Positions 1-12,883 of a DNA stretch of 64,000 nt are shown here, piece by piece. The notes under the pieces are model-generated. The model saw only the letters and a list, made by a program, of their open reading frames with translations. It did not search any database and was not told the origin of the DNA. Numbering within the stretch: the stretch's first letter is position 1; each line of letters starts with the position of its first letter. Source of the DNA: Methanogenium organophilum (GTDB taxonomy: Archaea; Halobacteriota; Methanomicrobia; Methanomicrobiales; Methanomicrobiaceae). The stretch covers positions 2,584,165 through 2,648,164 of the forward strand of contig NZ_CP113361.1 in assembly GCF_026684035.1 (NCBI RefSeq). The letters run 5' to 3'. The position numbers were made by a program, and so were the translations under genes.

Positions 1-627
1 GCACTTGGACCCCTATACCGTGGAAAAGCAAAGGCAGTCGCAGATGCGCTGAAAGAATCCACACCCGGCCCTGACGGTGCGACCGTTAGCGTTGACGGAG
101 AAGAACTCTTTATCCCGGCAGACCTGTATAAAATCCGTGAAGAGACTGTTGAAGTCCGCGGTGAAGAAGTCATGCCGCACGTAGTCGAACCTTCATATGG
201 AATTGATCGAATTCTCTACTGTACACTTGAACACGCATATGAAGAAGAAAACGTGGAGGGGGAAATCAGAAAAGTCCTCCATCTGAACCCAGGCGTTGCA
301 CCGGTACAGGCCGCAGTATTTCCGTTGATGAACAAAGACGGGCTTGACACCATCGCACTGGACATCACATCCAGTCTTCAGAAACATGGCATTCTCGCCC
401 AATACGACGATAACGGAGCAATTGGGAGAAGATACCGGCGGCAGGATGAAATCGGCACTCCATACGAAATAACCGTCGATTATGATTCACTCGAAGACAA
501 TACCGTCACCCTGCGTGAAAGAGACAGTATGCAGCAGGTCCGTCTTCCAATCATAGAAGTGCCAGAAACACTCACCAGCCTGATTCGTGGAACCCTGCCG
601 TTCTCAGAAGCGGGCAGGATAATATGA
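1..627 (+). CDS. glyS: Glycyl-tRNA synthetase, C-terminal part (5' truncated by window edge)
   Basis: Charges tRNA-Gly with glycine in the cytoplasm. The reading frame is open from base 1, so the N-terminal catalytic half lies outside the window. The visible 208 residues carry the class II motif 3 region (VEPSYGIDRILY) followed by the anticodon-binding domain (LNPGVAPVQAAVFPL, then GRRYRRQDEIGTPYEITVD), in the order expected for the archaeal/eukaryotic-type dimeric GlyRS. The stop overlaps the hef start codon by 4 bp (ATGA), so the two genes are probably cotranscribed and translationally coupled. The assignment is firm; only the length is unknown. Confidence 0.95.
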   Translation, partial: ALGPLYRGKAKAVADALKESTPGPDGATVSVDGEELFIPADLYKIREETVEVRGEEVMPHVVEPSYGIDRILYCTLEHAYEEENVEGEIRKVLHLNPGVAPVQAAVFPLMNKDGLDTIALDITSSLQKHGILAQYDDNGAIGRRYRRQDEIGTPYEITVDYDSLEDNTVTLRERDSMQQVRLPIIEVPETLTSLIRGTLPFSEAGRII

Positions 628-2879
628 ATTACCTATCCCATCCTTTTATAAAACCGGAATCCATTGAAACACGTGATTATCAGCTGTCAATCGCAGCGTC
701 AGTCCTCCAGGAGAATTCAATGGTCGTCCTGCCTACCGGGCTCGGAAAGACAGCAATCGCACTTATTGCAACGGCTTCAAGACTGCTGAATGCAGGTGGC
801 AAGGTTCTCATGATGGCTCCGACAAAACCACTCGTCGAGCAGCATTATCGGTTCTTTTCAACATACCTGCAGATTGGTGAAACTGAAGAGTCAGAACCGG
901 CTTCTGATACCTTTACCATGTTCACGGGAGAAACACCCAACAAAAAACGGGTTGAACAGTGGGAAACCGCCACATGCATTTTTGCGACCCCCCAGGTCAT
1001 AAAAAACGACTGTCTTGCCGGCAGATACAGTCTCAATGATGTCACCCTCTTAATTGTGGATGAATGTCACCGTGCGGTGGGAAATTATGCGTATGTATTC
1101 ATCGCACAGGAATACTTCAGACAGGCAAAAAACCCTCTGCTTCTTGCGATGACCGCCTCACCCGGGAGTACCCGCCAAAAAGTTCAGGAGATCTGTGAAA
1201 ACCTGATGGTGGGGAGAGTTGAAAGCCGTACAGAAACAGATTCTGATGTTGCGCCCTATATACACGAACGGGAAATCAGCTATCTTACAGTCCCACAACC
1301 AAAAGAACTGGAGAATGCAATAAAAATTTTAAACCAGTTAGTTGCGTCCCGCCTCTCAATACTTTCAGGCCTTGGATTTACGGTCCCATCTCCCGATAAA
1401 TTATCGATGAAGGCAATGAACGGCATATCCGCACAGATGCAGGCCCGCATAAAGAAACAGGATTCATCCGGGTTTGTTGCAGCATCCATTCATGCAGAGA
1501 TTATGAAACTTCGCCACGCAATCTCTCTTGCAGAAACGCAGGGAAGTGAGGCTTTCAAACAATATCTCTTCAAACTTCAGATCGAGGCGACAGAACCAAA
1601 GGCTTCCAAAGCAAGTATTCGCCTATCACAGGACGCACGAATCCAGGAATTGGCCGCTCAGGCAAAGGGATGGCAGGAAGAATTACTTCAAAAGCCGGAA
1701 TATATCACAAAAATTGTCCAAAAACAGTTGTCAGAATTTCCGGACAGCAGAATAATTATCTTTGCAACATTTCGAGACACGGTTAACCTTATCGTAAAAA
1801 AACTCACGAGTGCTGGTATTGAAAGTCACCGATTTGTAGGCCAGGCAACCCGTGATACCGAAAAAGGACTTTCACAAAAAGAGCAACTGGCAACCCTTGC
1901 TCAATTCCGTGAAGGGACATTTAAAGTCCTTGTTGCGACATCAGTTGGTGAAGAAGGACTGGATGTACCATCGACCGATCTCGTAATTTTCTATGAGACC
2001 GTCCCATCAGAAATCCGTAGCATACAACGAAAAGGGAGAACAGGCAGACATGGTGCAGGTTCCATCATTGTTCTTGTCACCAAAGGTACCGCAGATGAAA
2101 CGTACCGCTGGATTAGCTATTCCCGCGAAAAATCCATGCAAAAAGGCATCTCGTCACTGAAAAAAAATCCCTCTCAGAACGCTGCAAACCCGGAAGAAAC
2201 CAAACACCAGATGAGCATCAGTGATTTTGATTGCGAACCTGACAAAATAATCATCGCCGATGACCGTGAAACATCCTCTGCTGTAGTGGAATGCCTCCAT
2301 AAGAAAAACGGCATCGGTCTTGAAATCAGACGCCTTGAATCCGGGGATTATGCCATTGGAAACCAGATGCTTGTTGAAAGAAAAACCACACGGGACTTTG
2401 TTGACACACTTGTCGAACGTGACCTCCTCGGACAGATCAGACAGATTGCCGATTCATGCGAACATCCTGTACTGATCATTGAAGGAACAGACCTTTACGC
2501 ACAGAGAAACATTGCACCAAACGCCATTCGCGGTGCACTCGCAGCGATCAGTATCCAGCTTGGTGTCTCCGTTTTTATGGTCACAAATCCCGAAGAGACA
2601 GCTGAAATGCTCTACGTTCTTATGAACCGGGAACTGGGAGAAACATCCGGACGACCATCACTCCACCATCATAAGTCATACCGTTCTGAACATGAGCAGC
2701 TGGAATATATTCTCTCATCATTTCCCGGAATCGGCCCGCACCAGGCCCGTAGTCTACTCAAACACTTTGGCTCACTCTCCGCAGTGATCAAAGCATCAGA
2801 GGAAGAGCTCAGAGCAGTCGATGGAATCGGACAAAAAATATCGGGAGTGATAACCAACCTTTCCACAAAAAAATACTGA
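624..2879 (+). CDS. hef: Hef: superfamily 2 helicase fused to XPF/ERCC4-type nuclease
   Basis: Archaeal Hef processes stalled replication forks and branched DNA. The 751 residues show the full architecture. A superfamily 2 helicase core has Walker A PTGLGKT at 37-43, a DECH box at 146-149 and motif VI (QRKGRTGRHG) near 467. An ERCC4 nuclease follows, with the ERKxxRD catalytic motif near 585-591. A C-terminal tandem helix-hairpin-helix region (FPGIGPHQA and VDGIGQK) spans about 700-742. All key motifs are intact, so helicase and nuclease are both expected to be active. The start is the ATG overlapping the glyS stop; a gene fused this way is typical of euryarchaea. Confidence 0.96.
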   Translation: MNYLSHPFIKPESIETRDYQLSIAASVLQENSMVVLPTGLGKTAIALIATASRLLNAGGKVLMMAPTKPLVEQHYRFFSTYLQIGETEESEPASDTFTMFTGETPNKKRVEQWETATCIFATPQVIKNDCLAGRYSLNDVTLLIVDECHRAVGNYAYVFIAQEYFRQAKNPLLLAMTASPGSTRQKVQEICENLMVGRVESRTETDSDVAPYIHEREISYLTVPQPKELENAIKILNQLVASRLSILSGLGFTVPSPDKLSMKAMNGISAQMQARIKKQDSSGFVAASIHAEIMKLRHAISLAETQGSEAFKQYLFKLQIEATEPKASKASIRLSQDARIQELAAQAKGWQEELLQKPEYITKIVQKQLSEFPDSRIIIFATFRDTVNLIVKKLTSAGIESHRFVGQATRDTEKGLSQKEQLATLAQFREGTFKVLVATSVGEEGLDVPSTDLVIFYETVPSEIRSIQRKGRTGRHGAGSIIVLVTKGTADETYRWISYSREKSMQKGISSLKKNPSQNAANPEETKHQMSISDFDCEPDKIIIADDRETSSAVVECLHKKNGIGLEIRRLESGDYAIGNQMLVERKTTRDFVDTLVERDLLGQIRQIADSCEHPVLIIEGTDLYAQRNIAPNAIRGALAAISIQLGVSVFMVTNPEETAEMLYVLMNRELGETSGRPSLHHHKSYRSEHEQLEYILSSFPGIGPHQARSLLKHFGSLSAVIKASEEELRAVDGIGQKISGVITNLSTKKY

Positions 2880-2886
2880 AAAATCC

Positions 2887-3255
2887 TTATTTTAGTACCC
2901 GAAGAGCTTCTGTTCCCGCGCGCACCGCATCCATATACAATTTGGCATCTTCAGACCGGGACGCCTCTATTGCCTTTTTACAGAGGGCACATATTGCCAG
3001 CTCCAGATTTTGCATCACGGATTCATGTACTGTTGTCTCCTGCCCCTGAACAGGACGTGTTTCAACAATAGATTTTACCGGCAAATTCTGCTTAATTTCT
3101 TCAGAATCGTCAGGTTTACCTAATTCCTTACAAACCACACAGCATTGTTTCCCTTCTACCTCAAACAATGGCGCTCCACAGTCTTCACATGTCACAGAAA
3201 GCATCTTCCCACCGGTCAGCAGAACTGATGCCATAACTTCATCTTCAGTTTTCAT
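2887..3255 (-). CDS. Autoantigen p27 / SSSCA1-family zinc-ribbon protein
   Basis: A 122-residue protein with an N-terminal helix, then a zinc ribbon of two CxxC pairs (TCEDCG and CCVVC) about 16 residues apart, an acidic linker, and a C-terminal helical region. This matches the Sjogren's syndrome/scleroderma autoantigen 1 (p27) family, which is common in archaea and has no established function there. It converges on hef with a 7-bp gap and is divergent from the UPF0147 gene across a 69-bp promoter region. Family membership rests on the motif spacing and the characteristic GGKML-x-x-x-C start of the ribbon; the role is not known. Confidence 0.8.
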   Translation of the reverse strand: MKTEDEVMASVLLTGGKMLSVTCEDCGAPLFEVEGKQCCVVCKELGKPDDSEEIKQNLPVKSIVETRPVQGQETTVHESVMQNLELAICALCKKAIEASRSEDAKLYMDAVRAGTEALRVLK

Positions 3256-3280
3256 TTCTCACTCCGGTTTCTCAAATATC

Positions 3281-3288
3281 TTATATAT
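3281..3288 (+). promoter_or_regulatory. TATA box upstream of the UPF0147 gene
   Basis: TTATATAT lies about 40 bp before the ATG at 3325, and a GGTGG ribosome-binding element sits 5 bp before that ATG. With archaeal spacing of about 25 bp, transcription would start near 3310, giving a short leader that contains the ribosome-binding site. Confidence 0.5.
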
Positions 3289-3324
3289 GCTAATACAAAA
3301 AATGTATACTGCGAAGGTGGAATA

Positions 3325-3588
3325 ATGGCTGACCCAGAAGTAACAATAAATAACTGTGTAATGATGCTGCAACATATGATGGAAGATAGTACAATTCCCC
3401 GCAACATCAGAAGAGTGGCAGATGATACCCGTAAAGTGCTCATGGATGAATCCCAGACACTGGGGTTGCGTGCTGCAACCGCGATATCCATGATTGATGA
3501 AATCAGCAATGATCCGAATATGCCAGTTCACGCCCGCACACGGATATGGGAACTGGTCTCCCAGTTAGAGACAATCCCCCTGGACTGA
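3325..3588 (+). CDS. UPF0147 family protein
   Basis: An 87-residue, predicted all-helical protein. It carries the family signature of this small archaeal group: [13 protein letters not shown] near the start and a conserved [18 protein letters not shown] helix followed by NDPNMP. UPF0147 proteins are near-universal in euryarchaea and have no assigned function. The length equals the family norm. The gene has its own TATA box and ribosome-binding site and stands alone. It converges on the yjbQ-like gene with a T-rich spacer between them. Confidence 0.9.
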   Translation: MADPEVTINNCVMMLQHMMEDSTIPRNIRRVADDTRKVLMDESQTLGLRAATAISMIDEISNDPNMPVHARTRIWELVSQLETIPLD

Positions 3589-3658
3589 AAATAATTCATT
3601 TTATTTTTTGCACACAACCGCAATTGCAGTGATTCGTTCTTTTCTGCCAATATTACGT

Positions 3659-4090
3659 TTAGGTGCCGCTAACGGTACATACAATCGTCCGTTCTCGCGA
3701 ATCCCGTATATCAAGTTCAACCAATACCGGCTGCTGCCATCTCCCGGTCCTCAATGCACCATGAGAAACAGGGATCACCAATGAAGGACCAATAAGGGAC
3801 GCACGAACATGTGAGCGTCCGTTTCCATCTCCCCATGCTCGGTCGTGGGCATACTCCTTTTCACGTGAAGCAACAATTTTCAGGGAATCCAGCAGATCGC
3901 TAAGCACGCCGGGTTCATACTCAATTGTTGTCAAAGCAGCAGTTGACCCGTACACATAAAGAGAAATAATCCCATCAGAAATACCTGATCTCTGAATTAC
4001 CTGTAAAATATCTTCAGACAGGTTCAGGATATCACCTTCACCATTTGTACGGCATACAAGATCTTCCTGGTACATATCCACCGTATGCAC
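3659..4090 (-). CDS. YjbQ (UPF0047) family protein
   Basis: A 143-residue protein of the secondary thiamine-phosphate synthase/YjbQ family. Diagnostic segments are GIISLYVYGSTAALTTIEYEPG in the middle (read in two parts), the HDRAWGDGNGRSHVRASLIGPS metal-site region (His, Asp, Asn, Gly, His order), and a C-terminal strand region ending CTVSGT. Weak thiamine-phosphate synthase activity is known for bacterial members; the physiological role in archaea is unsettled. No thiamine genes lie nearby, so a thiamine role cannot be inferred from context. It is divergent from the PEGA gene. Confidence 0.88.
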   Translation of the reverse strand: MHTVDMYQEDLVCRTNGEGDILNLSEDILQVIQRSGISDGIISLYVYGSTAALTTIEYEPGVLSDLLDSLKIVASREKEYAHDRAWGDGNGRSHVRASLIGPSLVIPVSHGALRTGRWQQPVLVELDIRDSRERTIVCTVSGT

Positions 4091-4139
4091 ATGAGAGCTC
4101 CTGTAATACGTAATTTTTGGTCACCTGATTACCAAGGTC

Positions 4140-4147
4140 TTATATGA
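4140..4147 (+). promoter_or_regulatory. TATA box of the PEGA-domain gene
   Basis: TTATATGA is centred about 25 bp before the ATG at 4169, so transcription would begin at or within a base or two of the start codon. This predicts a leaderless mRNA, consistent with the absence of a Shine-Dalgarno sequence there. Confidence 0.5.
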
Positions 4148-4168
4148 CAATCCAACATAGCAACAAAC

Positions 4169-5008
4169 ATGAAACATCTACATTTACATAACGGATGGAA
4201 ACTGCTCTGCATCCTTGTTGCACTATATTTTATCGTAGGATTTGTGGCTGCCGGACCACCGACTATTGTAATTACATCATCTCCCAGCGGTGCAGACGTA
4301 TATATCGGAGGTGCATACAAGGGCACCACTCCACTTGACCTGACAGGACGCTATTCAGCCGGATCATATGCCCTTGAAATAAGGAAAGATGGTTATGTTT
4401 CATGGCTTGGATCAATGGTGGTTAAAACGAGTGAAACAACATCTATCTCTGCCACACTCATACCCTATAAAGGAAACGTATATGTTTCATCCGAACCCGG
4501 CGAAGCAACCATTTATCTGGATGGGAATTATGTTGGTATATCCCCTAAAACTATCAGCGACATTCCAACAGGAACTCATTCCCTCACCCTGAAAAAAGAT
4601 GGATATTATGACTGGGACAGCGAAATTGAAATTGTCAAAGGGAGAACCGTCTCAGTCAACGCCATGATGGAAACACGGGAAATTCCATATGACGGTTCAA
4701 TAAACATTCAGTCAACACCATCAAATGCAGAAGTATACCTCAATGATGAATTCAAAGGATATACCCCTATTATTGTTCGTGAACTGGGTCCAAGCAATTA
4801 CCACATTACCCTGAAACTGGCAGGATACCAGGACTGGGATGGAAGTGTTGATGTAAGCGAAAACGAACAGGAAAAAATCAGTGCCAATCTCTATCCGTTA
4901 ACAACTACTGAACCATCTGAAACAACGATTCCCCTATCCCTGTTTACAGTAGCTTCAGCAATTGGGATTTCCGGTCTTGCGATACGTGCGATACCAAAAA
5001 AAGAATAG
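4169..5008 (+). CDS. Membrane-anchored surface protein with three PEGA repeats
   Basis: A 279-residue exported protein. Residues 10-28 form a hydrophobic signal segment. Three PEGA-type beta repeats follow at about 32-97, 103-168 and 175-243; each has the pattern SxPxxAxVYxxxxxxGxTP and ends with a KxGYxxW turn. A Thr/Ser-rich stalk (TTTEPSETT) leads to a single membrane helix at 253-272 with a short lysine tail facing the cytoplasm. PEGA domains are extracellular and common in methanogen surface proteins; no ligand is known. There is no PGF motif before the last helix, so it is not an obvious archaeosortase A substrate despite artA being in this window. Confidence 0.85.
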   Translation: MKHLHLHNGWKLLCILVALYFIVGFVAAGPPTIVITSSPSGADVYIGGAYKGTTPLDLTGRYSAGSYALEIRKDGYVSWLGSMVVKTSETTSISATLIPYKGNVYVSSEPGEATIYLDGNYVGISPKTISDIPTGTHSLTLKKDGYYDWDSEIEIVKGRTVSVNAMMETREIPYDGSINIQSTPSNAEVYLNDEFKGYTPIIVRELGPSNYHITLKLAGYQDWDGSVDVSENEQEKISANLYPLTTTEPSETTIPLSLFTVASAIGISGLAIRAIPKKE

Positions 5009-5009
5009 A

Positions 5010-9411
<4,402 letters not shown>

Positions 9412-9431
9412 TCAGAATACTCCTGAACACT

Positions 9432-9448
9432 GTCCTGAATTCAGACAA
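9432..9448 (-). promoter_or_regulatory. Dyad in the gyrB leader
   Basis: The palindrome CTGAATTCAG occupies 9435-9444 and is flanked by TGT on one side and ACA on the other. The dyad of about 16 bp has one unpaired base and lies 20-37 bp before the gyrB ATG. The likely TATA element (AT-only tract around 9516-9535) is further upstream, so the dyad would be inside the transcript or just downstream of its start. It could be an operator or an RNA hairpin; either is inference. Confidence 0.35.
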
Positions 9449-9576
9449 AACAGTCCGATTTATCATAACCACCACTAAAATCTCCAACCTGACAGAATCA
9501 AAAATGTCAACGAAATTAATTATTATATTATTAGTTTTTTCAGACTTTAATGGTTGCTAACGCCAGTTCTGACTCT

Positions 9577-9885
9577 TCAGTCATACTTGCCGATCTGCGG
9601 ATCAGGGATCCCAAGATTCCGGTCAATTGCAATTACAAGCCTCTTCAGAATACGCACCACAGATTCAGCATCTTCTTTGTCCATTTTACCATTCTGGTGC
9701 CACATCACATTCTTTCTCAGCATTGTAACAAGTTCCTCAATTTCGCTCCCTTTATATTGTTCAGGTACCTGCATCTCGTTCAGATGGTCTTTAACACCTG
9801 CCCATGCCTGTTCAGGAGGGAGAGCAAAATGCTTTGTAATCAACCAGATATTTGTGATGAATCCACGTCCAAACTGACTGTCCAT
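9577..9885 (-). CDS. Conserved-looking protein of unknown function
   Basis: A 102-residue soluble protein predicted to be mostly helical, with a tryptophan/phenylalanine-rich N-terminal part (FGRGFITNIW, AWAGVKDHL) and a charged second half (KMDKEDAESVVRILKRL). I do not recognise the family. It is transcribed in the gyrB direction with a 165-bp gap between them, so it probably has its own promoter. The opposite strand is also open here, but that product has low-complexity, aromatic and histidine-rich composition unlike a folded protein. No strong ribosome-binding site precedes the ATG (only a GATGAG element 10 bp upstream). Confidence 0.7.
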   Translation of the reverse strand: MDSQFGRGFITNIWLITKHFALPPEQAWAGVKDHLNEMQVPEQYKGSEIEELVTMLRKNVMWHQNGKMDKEDAESVVRILKRLVIAIDRNLGIPDPQIGKYD

Positions 9886-9959
9886 AGAATTAACTCATCA
9901 TAATAGATGAAAAAATGTTGGCATAATTTCTTTGCAGCCTTGCAGGTAAAATGAAGGCA

Positions 9960-11117
9960 CTATCGTTTGTTACCAAAAAGCAGTCCACGAAGTTCTGATT
10001 TGGCAACCTTACGTGCCATCCGGAAAACAGTTGGATTTTTCAGCAAACGGAGCATCAGTTCTGTTGGCCGATCCATATCACCAAATTCGACGATCAACCG
10101 TTTCATGTCGGGTGTATTCAGCGCCTGACAAATATCGTTTATATCTCCCGGGGAAATATTTTGCCTCATATCAAGAAACCGATACCCAAAATCAAGTTCT
10201 CTCCCAAAATCCGCAGTCCAGGCAGACTCATACGCTGAGAGAATTGAGTCCTCAAAACATTCCTCTTCGCAAGAGAGAGCAGCCACATCTGCCGCATGTC
10301 GCGAAGACCGGACACCGGTATACACACCTCCGCCGGAAGTCGGTTTTGCAAATCCTGCTGCATCACCTACAAACAGTGTCCGCTCACCATATGTCTGTGG
10401 CATTACCCCCATGGGAATAGTGCCCGTCACCTGATGGATGCATGAATCTCCAAATTTCCGGACAAACGAGGAGAAACGTTTCTGCACATCATTCCCCCCG
10501 GCAAGCCCAACCCGCATCCGCCCGTCTCCTGCAGGAATTGCCCAACCAAAAAAGTCCGGTGAGGCGTCAGGATAGAGATGAACATACGAAGAGTCCGTTT
10601 CATACGGAACCTCTGCCTGAACTCCGGAATAAAACCGGAGAGGTGGCTTCATCCCGCGAATTGTCCTGATAGGACTGCGCGGACCGTCCGCAGCAATAAT
10701 CAGACGAAACGGAATCTCTCTATGGCCATGAACTCCTTTCGTAAAAAGCACATTATCCCGGATATCGTATGCATATGTTTTCAGTGAAATATCGGCACCT
10801 GCAGATACGGCATTCCCAGCCATTTCCCGGTCAAGGACACCCCTGTCCACAACAAAGGCCTTGGTTTCGCCGGCATCGAAATTCAGCTCACACCCCAGTG
10901 ATGAATGCAGGGTAGCGCCCCTCACTACCTGTATGACTGAGTCGTTTGATACATGGCATTCTGAAAATGCATTTGTACTTAACAGACCCGCACATTGCAC
11001 CGGGTATCCAATCGATGCATGTTCTTCTATTATCAGTGTCCGGAGTCCTGACTCAGCACAGTATCGTGCCGCAGCAGACCCTGCAGGACCCGCACCGACA
11101 ACAATGACATCGTACAT
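9960..11117 (-). CDS. Geranylgeranyl reductase family FAD-dependent oxidoreductase
   Basis: A 385-residue flavoprotein. The N-terminal FAD-binding Rossmann motif is VVGAGPAGSAAA (residues 6-17), followed by the family-specific YPVQCAGLLS segment, in which the cysteine matches the geranylgeranyl reductase CxG motif. A second FAD motif, LFVGDAAGFAKPTSGGG, lies near residue 250. Members of this family reduce the double bonds of geranylgeranyl chains in archaeal membrane lipids, isoprenoid quinones or dolichol-like carriers. Which substrate this copy uses cannot be read from the sequence. It stands alone, divergent from pth2. Confidence 0.88.
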   Translation of the reverse strand: MYDVIVVGAGPAGSAAARYCAESGLRTLIIEEHASIGYPVQCAGLLSTNAFSECHVSNDSVIQVVRGATLHSSLGCELNFDAGETKAFVVDRGVLDREMAGNAVSAGADISLKTYAYDIRDNVLFTKGVHGHREIPFRLIIAADGPRSPIRTIRGMKPPLRFYSGVQAEVPYETDSSYVHLYPDASPDFFGWAIPAGDGRMRVGLAGGNDVQKRFSSFVRKFGDSCIHQVTGTIPMGVMPQTYGERTLFVGDAAGFAKPTSGGGVYTGVRSSRHAADVAALSCEEECFEDSILSAYESAWTADFGRELDFGYRFLDMRQNISPGDINDICQALNTPDMKRLIVEFGDMDRPTELMLRLLKNPTVFRMARKVAKSELRGLLFGNKR

Positions 11118-11191
11118 CTACAATCAAATGGGCCCGAATCATGGATAAGATATCGGATACCATTCCGGCCCTGCCAATCGTAGGGTGAAGA

Positions 11192-11199
11192 GGTATATA
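11192..11199 (+). promoter_or_regulatory. TATA box of pth2-truD
   Basis: GGTATATA lies about 30 bp before the pth2 ATG (11229). Start-site spacing predicts a transcript beginning only a few bases before the ATG. No Shine-Dalgarno element is visible, so the message is probably near-leaderless. Confidence 0.45.
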
Positions 11200-11228
11200 C
11201 GTGACCAAAGTTCACTACTAGAGTATCG

Positions 11229-11591
11229 ATGACAGAGGAATCCGATTTCAAATGGAAACAGTGCCTGATCATTCGCAGTGATGTGAAGATGAGCTGTGGA
11301 AAAAAATGTGCACAGCTCGCCCATGCAGCAGTCGGTGCATATGAACACTCCGATAAAATAACGCGGAAGAAGTGGTATAACGAAGGAATGAAGAAAGTAG
11401 TCCTGAAGGTCCCGTCCCTCCGCGCCATGTATGAAATCAAGACCAATGCAGAAATGGCAGGTATTGCCACATCGCTCATCACCGATGCAGGCCGCACCGA
11501 AATAGAACCAGGGACGGTTACTGCACTTGGACTCGGTCCGGCGCTGTCAGAAGATCTGGACAGAATAACTGGGGATCTGCAGCTCTTATGA
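11229..11591 (+). CDS. pth2: Peptidyl-tRNA hydrolase, archaeal/eukaryotic type
   Basis: Releases tRNA from prematurely dropped peptidyl-tRNA. The 120-residue length equals the Pth2 norm. The signature KMSCGKKCAQLAHAAVGAY lies near residues 18-36, TNAEMAGIATSLITDAGRTEI follows in the second half (read as two short motifs), and the conserved LGLGP near 99 precedes the C-terminal helix. The stop overlaps the truD start by 4 bp (ATGA), so both RNA-related enzymes are made from one message. Confidence 0.96.
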   Translation: MTEESDFKWKQCLIIRSDVKMSCGKKCAQLAHAAVGAYEHSDKITRKKWYNEGMKKVVLKVPSLRAMYEIKTNAEMAGIATSLITDAGRTEIEPGTVTALGLGPALSEDLDRITGDLQLL

Positions 11592-12868
11592 AACTATCAC
11601 CATACCCCATTGAACAATCCCTTGGTATGCAGTATTATGTCTGTAACTCAGAAGGCATACAGGGTGTGCTGCGCGAGGAAGCAGAAGACTTCATTGTACA
11701 CGAAATCAGCAATGAGGTCAAATCATCAGAAGAATCAACAGGAAAATATCTGATCTGCAGACTGGAGAAAAAAAACTGGGAGCTCCAACGTGCCGTAAAA
11801 GAAATTGCAAAGATACTCGGCGTCAGTCATCGCCGGATTTCATGGGCAGGGACCAAGGACAAACATGCCGTTACCGACCAGCTGATATCCATCTATGACG
11901 TCTCTGAAACCGACATTCAGAACATCCAACTCAAAGATATTACCCTGACACCGGTTGGAAGGTCCAACCAGCAGATCTCTTTGGGAGACCTGCAGGGAAA
12001 CCGCTTTGAGATCACCATCCGTTCCTGCAGGGCAGCAGACATTGCGGCGAGCGTAGCAGAGACCAACGCCTGTGTCGCAGAAGGCGTGCCAAATTACTTC
12101 GGCATTCAGCGCTTCGGTGTGCAACGCCCGGTCACCCATCTTGTCGGCAAACAGATCCTTCTTGACCGGTATGATGAGGCAGTCAACACCTATGTGGGTT
12201 TCCCGTCAGAAGGAGAAGATGAATCCGTAGCAGAGGCACGGAAGGCATTTCTCTCGGACGGGGATCCAAAAGCAGCACTCGAAACGCTGCCGGTTCAGAT
12301 GCGGTATGAACGTGCGATTCTCCACCACCTGACAGAGGTACCACACGATTATGAAGGTGCCCTCAAACGTGTCCCTCCAAAACTTCTCTCCATGTTTGTC
12401 TCCGCATACCAGTCCTGGCTCTTTAATCAGGGACTATCTCACCGGATAGAAGTTGGGCACCCCCTGTCGGCGCCTGCATTGGGAGACCGGGTCCTGTTCC
12501 AAAACGGGAAAAAAGACATCGTCGGAGAATCAAACATCAACCAGGCAACTGTTCTGGTTAAACGGGGGCGTGCGCACATCTGCCTTGAGATGCCCGGAGA
12601 AAAGACCAACCCCACTCACAGTACAGCAGAACAGCATATCACCACCCTGATGGAAGCAGATGGCATATCCTATGCATCATTTAAAAAAGCAGGTGAAATG
12701 ACCGGCATGTCATTTAAAGGAGCGGTCCGCAGGATCAGTGTCAGCGCCCCTGTCACTTCAGATGTATGTGACGACACCGTGCATCTCTCGTTCTCCCTTG
12801 GACCGGGACAGTATGCAACTACCATCTGCAGGGAGTATATGAAAGCAGATCCCATTCGGATGATATGA
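11588..12868 (+). CDS. truD: tRNA pseudouridine(13) synthase TruD
   Basis: Isomerises uridine 13 in tRNAs. The protein has 426 residues, the usual archaeal length, longer than bacterial TruD because of the inserted TRUD domain. The catalytic aspartate is Asp91 in WAGTKDKHAVT. Further family motifs are NYFGIQRFG (about 163) and the SAYQSWLFN segment in the middle of the protein. The PGQYAT/REYMK segment at the C-terminus matches archaeal members. Start and coupling to pth2 are set by the ATGA overlap. It converges on sppA with a 15-bp gap. Confidence 0.96.
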   Translation: MKLSPYPIEQSLGMQYYVCNSEGIQGVLREEAEDFIVHEISNEVKSSEESTGKYLICRLEKKNWELQRAVKEIAKILGVSHRRISWAGTKDKHAVTDQLISIYDVSETDIQNIQLKDITLTPVGRSNQQISLGDLQGNRFEITIRSCRAADIAASVAETNACVAEGVPNYFGIQRFGVQRPVTHLVGKQILLDRYDEAVNTYVGFPSEGEDESVAEARKAFLSDGDPKAALETLPVQMRYERAILHHLTEVPHDYEGALKRVPPKLLSMFVSAYQSWLFNQGLSHRIEVGHPLSAPALGDRVLFQNGKKDIVGESNINQATVLVKRGRAHICLEMPGEKTNPTHSTAEQHITTLMEADGISYASFKKAGEMTGMSFKGAVRRISVSAPVTSDVCDDTVHLSFSLGPGQYATTICREYMKADPIRMI

Positions 12869-12883
12869 TCAGAATTATCCAAA

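Noticed and set aside
9550..9903. Plus-strand open frame of 117 residues opposite the small gene upstream of gyrB
   Set aside because: It is the antisense of the better-behaved 102-residue protein and has an implausible composition rich in His, Phe and Ser.
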